Below are positions 27,024 to 36,313 of a stretch of DNA of 64,000 bases, one piece after another. This stretch comes from Provencibacterium sp. GTDB lineage: Bacteria; Bacillota; Clostridia; Oscillospirales; Ruminococcaceae. The stretch covers positions 186,001 to 250,000 of the forward strand of contig JAAWDS010000006.1 in NCBI GenBank assembly GCA_022793895.1. Reading direction: 5' to 3'. Made by a program: the position numbers and the translations under genes. The first letter of the stretch is position 1. Each line of letters begins with the position of its first letter. Below the pieces are notes generated by a model. It did not search any database, had not been told where the DNA came from, and was given only the letters and a program-made list of their open reading frames with translations.

Positions 27024-28037
27024 TCAATATGGTTTGCTATTCTTTTCTATTTGCCGGGTGGATTCCCGGAATATCAGCCTATGCTTTATATAAACATCGC
27101 GTCTTACGCAGCCGGGATTTTCAATCTTCTCCAAAAGCAGCTCCATCGCCTTGCGTCCAAGCTGGAGCTTGGATTGAGAAACGGTGCTCAACGTTGGAGT
27201 GAGCATCCGCGCCAGGGCAATGTTGTCGAACCCGAAAACGGAAGCATCCTGTCCGGGCTGCAAGCCCATCTCGTGCATACGGCGGATAACGCCCGCCGCC
27301 ATCGAGTCGGAACCGGCAAAAACCGCATCGGGAGGGATAGGAAGCGAAAAGAGCCGGCGGCAGGCGCGCGCGCCCGCCGTAAAGGTATAATCCCCCGCCG
27401 CATGGTACTCCGGCCGGTCAGGCAGCCCGGCCTCTTCCAGCGCACGCCGGTAGCCCTGTAAGCGCTGGCAGGAGGAATACTCATCCGGATGAGCGATAAT
27501 GGCAATCCTCTGCCGCCCCTCCCGGATCAGATAATGGGTCACTTCATAGGCGGCCTGTTCGTTATCAATCCCCACATAAGGGATATCGGCCCCATCGATG
27601 TACTCGCTGCACATAACCGCCGGATACCGGGCGGCCAGCTCGCTCAACTCCTTTGCCGTCAAACGGGAGGTCATGAATAAGACCCCGTCCACGCTGCGCT
27701 GCGGAAGCATGCGGACATATTGCCGTTCTAAATCCGCATCCGAGTGGGTAATGGAAACCACAATCTGATAACCCCGGCGCCATGCAGCCTGTTCTGCGCC
27801 GCGCACTACCTCGGACAGAAAATCGTGCAGCATGACCGGCAGAAGCACCAGCACCCGGCGCGTGGAATTTTTGCGTAAGCTGCGGCCCAAGGCGTTTGGC
27901 GCATATCCCACATCGGCTATCACCTGTAAAACACGCGCGCGGGTGGCTTCGGCTACCACCGGATCGTTATTGAGTACGCGGGAAACGGTAGCGACTGAAA
28001 CGCCGGCCGCCTTTGCGACATCCTTGATCGTCTGTAT
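27024..28037 (-). CDS. LacI-family repressor with an apparent ATA start codon
   Basis: A 337-residue regulator with the N-terminal helix-turn-helix TIKDVAKAAGVSVATVSRVLNNDP and a periplasmic-binding-type effector domain (VLLPVMLHDFLSEVVRGAE to the end). The normal LacI start is two or three residues before TIKD. Reading upstream to the first in-frame stop there is no ATG, GTG or TTG; ATA at 28037, seven bases after AGGGGGG, is at the expected place. A gene caller would start at the GTG at 27959 and lose the DNA-binding domain. It heads the operon and overlaps its own operator, so autoregulation is likely. Confidence 0.85.
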   Translation of the reverse strand: MQTIKDVAKAAGVSVATVSRVLNNDPVVAEATRARVLQVIADVGYAPNALGRSLRKNSTRRVLVLLPVMLHDFLSEVVRGAEQAAWRRGYQIVVSITHSDADLERQYVRMLPQRSVDGVLFMTSRLTAKELSELAARYPAVMCSEYIDGADIPYVGIDNEQAAYEVTHYLIREGRQRIAIIAHPDEYSSCQRLQGYRRALEEAGLPDRPEYHAAGDYTFTAGARACRRLFSLPIPPDAVFAGSDSMAAGVIRRMHEMGLQPGQDASVFGFDNIALARMLTPTLSTVSQSKLQLGRKAMELLLEKIENPGCVRRDVYIKHRLIFRESTRQIEKNSKPY

Positions 28038-28064
28038 ACTACCGCCCCCCTTATCCCTCCGATT

Positions 28065-28076
28065 GTAATCGATTAC
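28065..28076 (-). promoter_or_regulatory. LacI-type operator GTAATCGATTAC
   Basis: A perfect 12-bp palindrome with the central CG typical of LacI-family sites, lying at about +1 to +12 of the repressor promoter. It would block transcription when bound. The regulator assignment is inferred from adjacency. Confidence 0.7.
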
Positions 28077-28082
28077 GGTTCC

Positions 28083-28110
28083 ATTATATCCGATAAAATA
28101 GATTTTTCAA
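28083..28110 (-). promoter_or_regulatory. Sigma-A promoter of the LacI operon
   Basis: On the minus strand TTGAAA (-35, 28105-28110) and TATAAT (-10, 28083-28088) with a 16-bp spacer. The predicted start site falls inside the operator just downstream. Confidence 0.75.
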
Positions 28111-28160
28111 TTGACATATTCTACAGGTTTTCCATTCTCTTTTTAGGGGAGATGGATATG

Positions 28161-28226
28161 AAAAGGGCCTGCCCGCGAGGCAAAAGGAACCAACGGTTCT
28201 TCATGCCTTGCAGGCAGGCCCTAAAA
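28161..28226 (-). terminator. Terminator of the flotillin operon
   Basis: A long hairpin with AGGGCCTGCC pairing GGCAGGCCCT and inner AGGCA/TGCCT pairs, A/T runs on both sides. It lies 26 bp past the flotillin stop and reads as bidirectional; on the plus strand it has no upstream gene. Confidence 0.8.
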
Positions 28227-28251
28227 GCTCAGAAAGTCAGATGTATACCCT

Positions 28252-29811
28252 TTACCCGTTTTCCGGTTCCGTTTTTTGAGCGCCGGGCGCGGGCAGTCCG
28301 GTGACATCGAGCCGGACGTTTTGGGTGGTCTTACCCTCAAAGGTGTTTGCGCGCATTACCTCTGTTAAATCAAACCCGATGGTATCGCGCAGCGATTCAT
28401 TCACCGCCTTGAGCGCGCCGACGCTATAGCGGGCAACATCCGCCGCTCCCCCGTCGCCCTCCGATCCGCCGCCGATAATCGTAATGTTGCCAATCTTGGA
28501 CATGGGCTCGGCTATGGCGCGCGCAATCTCCGGCAGCTTATCGATAACCATTTGCAGCTTACCGCTGTCATCCATCTTTGCGAGCGCTTCGGCCCTCTTT
28601 TCGAGCGCTTCCGCTTCCGCAAGACCGCGCAGCCGGATGGCCTCCGCGTCGGCAAGGCCCTGGCGCTGCGTCACCTCGGCCTGCGCAAGACCCTCCTGTT
28701 TAATGCGCTCCGCCTGGGCGAAAGCATCGAGCTTGTTGGCCTCTGCCTCTGCTTGCGCCTTCAAAATGGCGGCGGCCTTCTGGGCCTCTGCTTCCAGCTC
28801 CTGGCGCTTACGCGCCGCTTCGGAGGGTTTGACCACCGTTTCCAGAAGCTCCGCCTCTTTACGCTGGATCTTCTTCTGCGCCAGCTCAATCCCCTTCTGC
28901 TCCGCCGCAATCTGGATGTTGAGCTCCGCCTCGCGGACCTCCTTGGCGCGCTGCTCGCGCAGGACGTTGGCATCCATCTCCGCGTTGGTAACTTCTTTTA
29001 GGGTGACGTTTTTCTGGATTTCATAAGCTGCATCGGCAATCGCCTGGGTGGTCTGGCGGTCTTTATCGAAGCTGAGTTTTTTGATGTCTGCGTCCTTCTT
29101 CGCCTCGGCAATCCGCGCCTCGGCCTCCAAGCGCGCCTGCTCGCCCGCGCGCTTGGCCTCGCTGGTTTTGATCATGCTCTCCTTGTAGGCTTCCGCCTCC
29201 GCAATCTCGGCATCGCGCTTTACTGCCGCTATCTGCGGCTTGGAGAGAGCGTCAAAATACCCGTTCTGGTCGCCGATCCCCTTGATGGTGAAGGATTTCA
29301 GCTCCAGCCCCAGCTCGCTGAGCTGCTCCTCGGCCACCTCTTTGACGCGCTCCGAAAAGGTCTTGCGGTCGCGGTAGAGCTGTTCAGCGGTCATGTCGGC
29401 GATGATCTCGCGCAGCCTTCCCTCACAGACATCCCGCGCCGTTTCCATGATGTGTTTTTTGGTCTCCCCCTGGTTGCCGCAGTTAAACTGCTCCACTGCG
29501 GATCGAATCATCGTTTCATCGTTCTTGATCTTGACCACAACGGTTCCGCTCGCCTCGATAGGAACAGCGTCCGCCGTCAGCGTTCCCTGCATGTTCACAT
29601 CAAAGCTGATGTTTTCCAGGGTAATATAGTCGATCCGCTGCAAGACCGGGATCACCACTGTACCCCCGCCCGTTACCACCTTCGCCTTTCCAAGACCGGT
29701 AACAATCGCCGCCTTATCGGCCGGCACCTTTTTCCAGGTAGAGAGTATCGCCACCGTGATGAGCACCAGGGCGGCAAGAACAATCAACAACGTGCTTAAT
29801 GCTTCCGGCAT
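28252..29811 (-). CDS. Flotillin-like SPFH-domain membrane scaffold protein
   Basis: A 519-residue flotillin. A single hydrophobic anchor (LSTLLIVLAALVLITVAIL) lies at residues 3-25 and the SPFH domain at about 30-200 begins ADKAAIVTGLGKAK. Residues 200-430 are a long Ala/Glu/Lys-rich coiled coil with repeated EAEA patterns, as in FloA/FloT. The C-terminal part includes GNITIIGGGS. Flotillins organise functional membrane microdomains. The start at 29811 is chosen because GGAGG lies eight bases upstream; the ATG at 29826 is part of that site. It follows an NfeD-like gene by 49 bp, the usual Bacillus YuaF-YuaG order. Confidence 0.92.
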   Translation of the reverse strand: MPEALSTLLIVLAALVLITVAILSTWKKVPADKAAIVTGLGKAKVVTGGGTVVIPVLQRIDYITLENISFDVNMQGTLTADAVPIEASGTVVVKIKNDETMIRSAVEQFNCGNQGETKKHIMETARDVCEGRLREIIADMTAEQLYRDRKTFSERVKEVAEEQLSELGLELKSFTIKGIGDQNGYFDALSKPQIAAVKRDAEIAEAEAYKESMIKTSEAKRAGEQARLEAEARIAEAKKDADIKKLSFDKDRQTTQAIADAAYEIQKNVTLKEVTNAEMDANVLREQRAKEVREAELNIQIAAEQKGIELAQKKIQRKEAELLETVVKPSEAARKRQELEAEAQKAAAILKAQAEAEANKLDAFAQAERIKQEGLAQAEVTQRQGLADAEAIRLRGLAEAEALEKRAEALAKMDDSGKLQMVIDKLPEIARAIAEPMSKIGNITIIGGGSEGDGGAADVARYSVGALKAVNESLRDTIGFDLTEVMRANTFEGKTTQNVRLDVTGLPAPGAQKTEPENG

Positions 29812-29860
29812 TCTGCGTTCCTCCATTCACAAGTTTAAGGTCCCACTGTCTCCCAAACAT

Positions 29861-30433
29861 TTAGAGCTCCAGCGGATCGCCTCCTTTTTCTCTCAACGGC
29901 GAGACCGTGCAGAGCCGCTTTTCGGCATCTACCTCCACCACCATCACCTTTTCCCCAGCTTCAATTTTATCAACCCCCGCTATCGGCTTGGCGCTGTAGG
30001 TAATCAGACTGCCAACCGAGCTAAGAAGGGTGACGGTCCCGATAAAATCCCGGCGGATCTCCAGCTTCACTGTCCCTATCTGCCAGCGCAAATCTTCCAT
30101 ACGCAGCGCAAAGGCACGCTGTGCATGCAGCGGTTTTATCAAAAACCGCCCCAAGAGATACCAGCCCAAGAGCCCTGCGGCAATCCCCGCCAATAGGCTC
30201 AGTCCCGGATGAATACGGTGTAAGCAAAAGCGGCCCAAGGCTCCAAAAAGGACGGAAAACAGGGCGATCCCCATCAAATTTAAGGGCAGAATTCCATCAA
30301 AAGCTCCGTCCAAATCAAAATCGAAATCCAAATCGAACGCGCTGCCCAATCCGCCGGCAAGCAACTGAAACAGGGGGATGGCCAAACCTGCAACCATGCA
30401 GCAAAGATAAACCTTTTCCAGTACGGCCCCCAT
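29861..30433 (-). CDS. NfeD/YuaF-like membrane protein
   Basis: A 190-residue protein with three hydrophobic segments near residues 8-30, 53-75 and 82-105, then a soluble beta-rich C-terminal domain (IGTVTLLSSVGSLI... VEVDAEKRLCTVSPL), typical of the NfeD OB-fold. The stretch DLDFDFDLDGAFDG is unusually acidic and sits after the first membrane segment. The start at 30433 has GGGAGGG upstream. It precedes flotillin in the same operon; NfeD-like proteins work with flotillins in other bacteria, the mechanism being unclear. Confidence 0.88.
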   Translation of the reverse strand: MGAVLEKVYLCCMVAGLAIPLFQLLAGGLGSAFDLDFDFDLDGAFDGILPLNLMGIALFSVLFGALGRFCLHRIHPGLSLLAGIAAGLLGWYLLGRFLIKPLHAQRAFALRMEDLRWQIGTVKLEIRRDFIGTVTLLSSVGSLITYSAKPIAGVDKIEAGEKVMVVEVDAEKRLCTVSPLREKGGDPLEL

Positions 30434-30464
30434 CCTTTTCCCTCCCTGCCAAGTCTTTATCTGT

Positions 30465-30493
30465 ATTCTATCATACCCCGGAAAGCCGTGCAA
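30465..30493 (-). promoter_or_regulatory. Sigma-A promoter of the NfeD-flotillin operon
   Basis: TTGCAC (-35, 30488-30493) and TAGAAT (-10, 30465-30470) with a 17-bp spacer on the minus strand, 32 bp before the start codon. Confidence 0.75.
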
Positions 30494-30549
30494 GTGGATC
30501 CCATTTCCGCTACGCGCTCCCCTCTGCTTAACAATACCATCCAGCAGAG

Positions 30550-30584
30550 AAAAACTCCCCGCAGCCATTCCGGCCGCAGGGAGT
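30550..30584 (-). terminator. Terminator of the flagellin gene
   Basis: ACTCCC and GGGAGT with inner GC pairs (GCGGCC / GGCTGC-type), followed on the minus strand by TTTTTCTC. It lies just past the flagellin stop. Confidence 0.8.
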
Positions 30585-30597
30585 ATGTTTTAGCTAC

Positions 30598-31413
30598 TTA
30601 ACGCATGAGCAGTTGCAGAGTATTATAAGGAGCAAGATAAGAAGAATTTTTCATCATCGCCAGCGAAGTGAGGCCCAAGGCATCCGAAATGTTGCGGTTC
30701 ATCGTCTCGGTGGCGATATCCGCATCCATGATCTTCGAAAGGCTATCCGCCAAGTTGATTTCACTGTTGCCCAGGTTATTGAGCAGCGATTGCAATCCGT
30801 TTTCCGAAGCGCCGATAGCCGCGCGCTGGGAAGAGACGATTCGCGTCGCCTCCCGGATGGTATTGACCGCCTTACCGGCGCTCTGCACACTGGTCAAGTC
30901 CACCTTATCCAACCCTAAACCGGCAGCCGAGAGCTCTCCCATCGTCACATCCTTGGTGTTGCCGCCCTCTTCTCCCACCTGCATGGTATAGGTCGAACCG
31001 TCGAACAATTTATTGCCGTTGAAAGAAGAACTCTGGCCAATCCTATCCACCTCGGAGGCCAACTGGTCATATTCCGCTTGAAGCATCTGGCGTTCGTCAT
31101 CCGAGAGAATGCCGTTGCCCGCGCGCATAGCCAGCTCGTTCATCCGGCCGACTACGTCACCCACCGTGCTCAAGATGCCGTCCGCCGTCTGGAGCATAGA
31201 GACCGCATCCTGCGTGTTGCGGCTGGCGGTGCTCATCCCCGTGATCTGGGCGTTCATCCTGCGGGCTATCGCCAAGCCGGAGGCGTTATCCGCCGCGGAG
31301 TTGATTTTGTAGCCGGAGGCGATGTTGCGGATAGCGCGCGCACTCGCCGCATTCGCGCTCGACCAATAACGCTGCATGAGTTGATTGACGCCGCTATTAT
31401 TATTGATTTTCAT
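30598..31413 (-). CDS. hag: Flagellin, minimal form
   Basis: A 271-residue flagellin consisting essentially of the conserved D0/D1 helices. The N-terminal end has SGVNQLMQRYWSSANAASARAIRNIASGYKINSAADNASGLAIARRM, and ASRNTQDAVSMLQTADG is the core D1 signature. The C-terminal end has SLSKIMDADIATETM and NISDALGLTSLAM. The central variable domain is almost absent. It forms the filament. It is alone, with a strong promoter, a terminator and an upstream divergent FliS-like gene. No other flagellar structural genes are in the window. Confidence 0.93.
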   Translation of the reverse strand: MKINNNSGVNQLMQRYWSSANAASARAIRNIASGYKINSAADNASGLAIARRMNAQITGMSTASRNTQDAVSMLQTADGILSTVGDVVGRMNELAMRAGNGILSDDERQMLQAEYDQLASEVDRIGQSSSFNGNKLFDGSTYTMQVGEEGGNTKDVTMGELSAAGLGLDKVDLTSVQSAGKAVNTIREATRIVSSQRAAIGASENGLQSLLNNLGNSEINLADSLSKIMDADIATETMNRNISDALGLTSLAMMKNSSYLAPYNTLQLLMR

Positions 31414-31467
31414 AATTCAACCCATCCTTCTTTCTATCAAAAGAAAAAGATATATTTACCTACCCTC

Positions 31468-31495
31468 ATTATAGCACACCGGTCTGAAATTTCAA
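31468..31495 (-). promoter_or_regulatory. Flagellin promoter, extended -10
   Basis: On the minus strand, TTGAAA (-35, 31490-31495) is 16 bp from TGC-TATAAT (-10, 31468-31473). The TG dinucleotide makes an extended -10. It shares an 11-bp sequence with the opposite FliS promoter. Confidence 0.75.
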
Positions 31496-31511
31496 GCTCC
31501 TCCAGAAATTT

Positions 31512-31541
31512 TTTACAAACGGAGGGTTCTTGTGCTATAAT
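31512..31541 (+). promoter_or_regulatory. FliS promoter, extended -10
   Basis: TTTACA (-35, 31512-31517) and TGC-TATAAT (-10, 31536-31541) with an 18-bp spacer. TGTGCTATAAT (31531-31541) is the exact inverse of the flagellin -10 region at 31468-31478. Confidence 0.7.
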
Positions 31542-31588
31542 AGCCATAGAGACGGCCATGATACCTCACCGAACAGGGAGACGATCCG

Positions 31589-31960
31589 ATGGATTCACAG
31601 AATATCAAAGAAAACGCTTTTGCCTCGATGACCTCTTCCGAATGGATCTTTCAGCTTCTGGATAGGGCGTCCGTGGAGCTGCACAGCGCGCGGGACGCCA
31701 TTGAACGCCGGGATTTTGAAGCGGCTAACCGTTCCCTCATACACAGCCAGGATATCTTTCTGGAGCTACAGTCCATGATGCGCAGCGAAGACGCGCTCAG
31801 CCAGAATGTTTCCGCCTTTTTAGAAGATATTGCCGAGCTGCTCTTCTTCGCAAACATTTACAAGGATATCGCCCGGATCGATGAGGTTCTCCCCTTTATC
31901 GAAAGGCTGAAGATCATCTATAGCTATTTTATGGGCGGAGGAAAAAAGAGTTCCACGTAA
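31589..31960 (+). CDS. fliS: FliS-like flagellin chaperone
   Basis: A 123-residue, all-helical protein. FASMTSSEWIFQLLDRASVEL matches the FliS helix that packs against flagellin. EAANRSLIHSQDIFLELQ matches the next helices. The sequence is clearly related to FliS but diverged, for example lacking the usual start MxxxNPYxAY. FliS holds flagellin unfolded for export. Its position facing the flagellin gene supports the assignment. The stop lies 24 bp before a bidirectional terminator shared with ftsZ. Confidence 0.75.
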   Translation: MDSQNIKENAFASMTSSEWIFQLLDRASVELHSARDAIERRDFEAANRSLIHSQDIFLELQSMMRSEDALSQNVSAFLEDIAELLFFANIYKDIARIDEVLPFIERLKIIYSYFMGGGKKSST

Positions 31961-31983
31961 GTTCCGTCCTTCCTTTTCCGGTA

Positions 31984-32039
31984 ACTATAAAAAGTGCCGG
32001 CGGCTGGGCTTTCCCCACGCTGCCGGCACTTTTTATAGT
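31984..32039. terminator. Bidirectional terminator shared by fliS and ftsZ
   Basis: An 18-bp perfect inverted repeat (31984-32001 with 32022-32039; core GTGCCGGC) with A and T runs on the outside, so it serves both convergent genes. Confidence 0.9.
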
Positions 32040-32043
32040 ATAA

Positions 32044-33138
<1,095 letters not shown>

Positions 33139-33235
33139 CTGTTTATCGTTCCCCCCACATTTGCATTGAATGCCATTCCCGAACCCAAAATCTAAACGGC
33201 CTCAACGGCCCGGAACCTTTTGACCATATGACTAT

Positions 33236-33264
33236 ATCGTAACAGATTTTCCATGTGAAATCAA
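33236..33264 (-). promoter_or_regulatory. Promoter for ftsZ
   Basis: On the minus strand TTGATT (-35, 33259-33264) and TACGAT (-10, 33236-33241) with 17 bp between. It gives a leader of about 90 nt. Confidence 0.6.
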
Positions 33265-33320
33265 CCTCTTTTTACCATACGAATTGGACAATCATGTAAT
33301 CCAAAATTTTCCAAATTCGT

Positions 33321-34634
33321 TCATTGCGTTCCATCGGAGGAGGAGGATGCCTCGCTGGAAGAGGAACGGCTGCTGCGTTTAGGCGCCGCCGGACCGATCA
33401 CCGGTTTGGAGGAAGCGCTGCTGCTTGCCGCCGCAGAACTGGAGGAGCTGGAGGATCCGGCGGCCTCGGAGGGGCTGGAGGAGCTCTGCGCGCCGGAGCC
33501 CCCGGTTATGCTGGAGGAAGCCGCGGAGCTGCTGGAGGAAGCGGCCTCAGAGGAACTTCCTTGCTCCGGAGCGCTTGAAGAGGAAGCGTTGGGGTTCAGC
33601 GGATCCTGCAAGCCGACGATGATGTCGCCCGTTTGCGGATCAACCTGGAATTTCGGCCCCTCGGAGGAAGCGCTGCCGCTGCTGGCGCCCTCTCCCTGCG
33701 CCGTCCCTTCCGGCGTTTCGCCGCCGGAGCTTTCCGCCTGCTGGACATCCTGTTCAAGCAGGGCATACAGGTCTCTCTCCTCGCGGTAAAATACCCGGCC
33801 GATCTCATCGAGCAGCGAAGCATCGAGCACTGCTTTGGCCGTTGAAGAGATGTTGTTTTCTATCGACGATCGAATAAACTGGAGCTTCCAGTCCAGATCG
33901 GCTTCGGTGCCCAGCTCCACTAAGAGACGCTCGTCATACATGATGCGGATGTTCAGCCGGTCCGCCACGCTGATCAGATTGATTTTTTCCAATCCGCTGG
34001 TTTCAACGGCAGCCAGCACCCGCTTGAGCATTACAATCTGTTCTGAATTTTGGTTCAGCACATAGCTCCCTTCTTCCGTCGAAGAAGGAGTAATTCCTAA
34101 GATTACCGGATAGTCCCGGTTGTAGCTCATCAGACCGCTTTCCAGGATCCGTCCGTCGGTATTGATGTAGAGGTATTGGTTGTCCTTCTCCACCACGCCG
34201 ACCGGCCGGGAGAGGGCAATTTCCAATTCAACCGTAGTGGGGAACTTTTTGTGGACCACCACCGTCTGCACATAGGGCAAGGCGTTCACCACATTGGCAT
34301 AAACCGTCTTTTGATCCACACTGAAAAGGCTGTCCCTCATCTCGATCTTGCTGGCCGCGACAATTTCGCTCTCGCTGTAGCTACCGGTTTCTCCGGTCAC
34401 GGTAATCTTGTACACCTTAAAAAAGACAAAATAACAGAGCAGCATGAGAATAATAAAGCCGAGGACGCCGAACAGCAGATAATTCAGCGTCATCCGCCCG
34501 TGACGGCGGCGACGGCGGCGTTTACGCGGCACGGCGCGCGGTTTCCCGCCGCCCGCCGTTTCCGGCGCCTGAGCGGCGGGCGGGACACGGCGCTTTTTCC
34601 TTTTGGTATCCGCTGTTTTTTCCTTCCCCGCCAT
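33321..34634 (-). CDS. ftsQ: FtsQ/DivIB-like division protein with a Ser-rich C-terminal tail
   Basis: FtsQ recruits the FtsL/FtsB group to the septum. The 437-residue protein has a very basic cytosolic N-terminus (RKRRRRRRHGR), one membrane helix at about residues 50-75, then a POTRA domain at about 76-145 (FKVYKITVTGETGSYSESEIV). A beta domain continues to about residue 285. From residue 300 on it is low-complexity Ser/Ala/Gly/Glu, outside the usual FtsQ fold. GGAGG upstream supports the start at 34634. It lies between murA and ftsZ. Confidence 0.9.
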   Translation of the reverse strand: MAGKEKTADTKRKKRRVPPAAQAPETAGGGKPRAVPRKRRRRRRHGRMTLNYLLFGVLGFIILMLLCYFVFFKVYKITVTGETGSYSESEIVAASKIEMRDSLFSVDQKTVYANVVNALPYVQTVVVHKKFPTTVELEIALSRPVGVVEKDNQYLYINTDGRILESGLMSYNRDYPVILGITPSSTEEGSYVLNQNSEQIVMLKRVLAAVETSGLEKINLISVADRLNIRIMYDERLLVELGTEADLDWKLQFIRSSIENNISSTAKAVLDASLLDEIGRVFYREERDLYALLEQDVQQAESSGGETPEGTAQGEGASSGSASSEGPKFQVDPQTGDIIVGLQDPLNPNASSSSAPEQGSSSEAASSSSSAASSSITGGSGAQSSSSPSEAAGSSSSSSSAAASSSASSKPVIGPAAPKRSSRSSSSEASSSSDGTQ

Positions 34635-34789
34635 TTGAACCTCCACTTCTTGCCAGGCACTCCACCCGGCGGCTCCCTATCAAAATGCAAAAGTACGGGC
34701 TCTGCTACACTAAACCCATCCCTCTTCTGACCGGAGATCCGTTTCCCTATTATGTGGAAAATGTCCTCCTTGGACGGCCATTTCTTATT

Positions 34790-36061
34790 TTAGCAGAAAT
34801 CCTCGCCGTTTTCCAGCTTTTTAATATCGGCGCCCAACGCACAGAGATTTCTCTCTAGCGCTTCATACCCGCGTTCAAGGTGCCGTATTTCATCAATCAC
34901 CGTTTCCCCCTCGGCTGCCAGCGCTGCAATGACCAGGGCGGCGCCGCCGCGCAGATCGGTGCATTCCACCCGCGCTCCATGCAGCCTGGCCGCCCCTTCC
35001 ACAACGGCTACCCGTCCTTCCAGCTTAATCTGAGCGCCCATCCGCGAGAGCTCCCCTGCATGCTTATAACGGTTTTCAAAGATGTTTTCTACAAACACGC
35101 TGGTCCCCTTTGCCAGACAGCACATCGCCATGAACGGGGCCTGCGCATCGGTCGGGAAGCCCGGATAGGGCATCGTCCGCACCATTCGCAGCGCCTTCAA
35201 GGAAGCGGGGGCATATAGCTCCAGGCTGTTCTTTTCCATCCGGAGGGTACAGCCGGCCTCTTCATACAAGGGAATGCAAGCGGTCAGATGGATGGGGTTG
35301 ATTCCGGCTAACTGCAAACGCGATCCGGTCGCCGCAGCGGCGCACAGATAGGTAGCGGCCGCTATGCGGTCTGGAATCACCGCATATTCGCAGGCATGCA
35401 GCTTCGGAACGCCTTCTACATAGACCGTTCCATCCAGGGCAATCTGCACGCGGGCCCCGGCCGCATTTAAGAAATCCGCTAGGTTGCTGATCTCCGGCTC
35501 ACGCGCCGCGTTGTGGATTTCGGTCATCCCCTTTGCAACGCTCGCAGCGATCATAATGTTCTCTGTCGCGCCGACGCTGGGGAACGGCAGCGCAATCCGC
35601 GCTCCGTGCAGGCCGTTCGCCGCGCGGCAATCCAGATAACCGCGATCATCCAAAACGGTCACGCCCAGCTTCTGTAAGCCGGAAAGGTGCATATCAATCG
35701 GCCGGGGTCCCAGCTCGCAGCCGCCTGGTAAGGAGATGCGCGCCCGGCCGCAGCGGGCGATCATCGCGCCCAAGAAAACCACCGATGAGCGCATCTCCCG
35801 CATGAGCGCCTCCGGAATAGAACTGTTCAGGCATTCGCCCGCCGTTACCGTTACGCTCCCGCCCTCACGATGGCAGCGGCAGCCGAGCTCCTCTAAAATA
35901 TGGACAGCCGCTTCCACATCTGAAAGCTCTGGGCAATTATGTACCGTGCTCTCCGGAACGAGCAGCGCCGCTGCTAAAATTGGAAGCGCAGCATTTTTCG
36001 AACCCTGCACTTGCAGCGTTCCCTCCAGCCTGCGCAGGCCGTTGATCCGATATTTCCCCAT
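34790..36061 (-). CDS. murA: UDP-N-acetylglucosamine 1-carboxyvinyltransferase
   Basis: MurA transfers enolpyruvate to UDP-GlcNAc, the first committed step of cell wall synthesis. The 423-residue protein begins KYRINGLRRLEGTLQVQGSKNAALPILAAALL, the standard N-terminal signature. The loop LPGGCELGPRPIDMH carries the active-site Cys, the position inactivated by fosfomycin. SVGATENIMIAA and the later conserved PYPGFPTDAQAPFM are also present. The start at 36061 has AAAAGGG upstream. It lies between murG and ftsQ. A second MurA copy elsewhere in the genome is common in Firmicutes. Confidence 0.97.
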   Translation of the reverse strand: MGKYRINGLRRLEGTLQVQGSKNAALPILAAALLVPESTVHNCPELSDVEAAVHILEELGCRCHREGGSVTVTAGECLNSSIPEALMREMRSSVVFLGAMIARCGRARISLPGGCELGPRPIDMHLSGLQKLGVTVLDDRGYLDCRAANGLHGARIALPFPSVGATENIMIAASVAKGMTEIHNAAREPEISNLADFLNAAGARVQIALDGTVYVEGVPKLHACEYAVIPDRIAAATYLCAAAATGSRLQLAGINPIHLTACIPLYEEAGCTLRMEKNSLELYAPASLKALRMVRTMPYPGFPTDAQAPFMAMCCLAKGTSVFVENIFENRYKHAGELSRMGAQIKLEGRVAVVEGAARLHGARVECTDLRGGAALVIAALAAEGETVIDEIRHLERGYEALERNLCALGADIKKLENGEDFC

Positions 36062-36313
36062 ATCCACGCACCCTTTTCGCGGCCTGGCAGCTGCGCTGTT
36101 TGGCGGCAAGGGCCAGGCTGTAAAATGTTCTGCCGCGCGTTCGGACGCTGCTGCATCCGCCCCTTCGCCGCACCTATCTGATTTAAGATTTGCAAGATGA
36201 ATTTCATCCTCATACTATGCATTTTGTGCGCAAGGGGTGAAAGAGTGGGTTTAAACCGGTTTAAGCCTTCCCTGTCGGAAATCCGCCGCCGCGGTTTCAC
36301 AGGAAAGACCGCT

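Noticed and set aside
25427-27202. Plus-strand open frame of 591 codons opposite the oxidoreductase and isomerase genes
   Set aside because: It covers parts of three real minus-strand genes and has no recognisable protein pattern.
28111-28116. TTGACA on the plus strand near the LacI gene
   Set aside because: No matching -10 at 16-18 bp and no downstream plus-strand gene.
34741-34789. AGGAGG followed by ATT after murA, as if to start another gene
   Set aside because: The frame enters the FtsQ gene out of phase and has no start codon except ATT; FtsQ has its own ribosome binding site.
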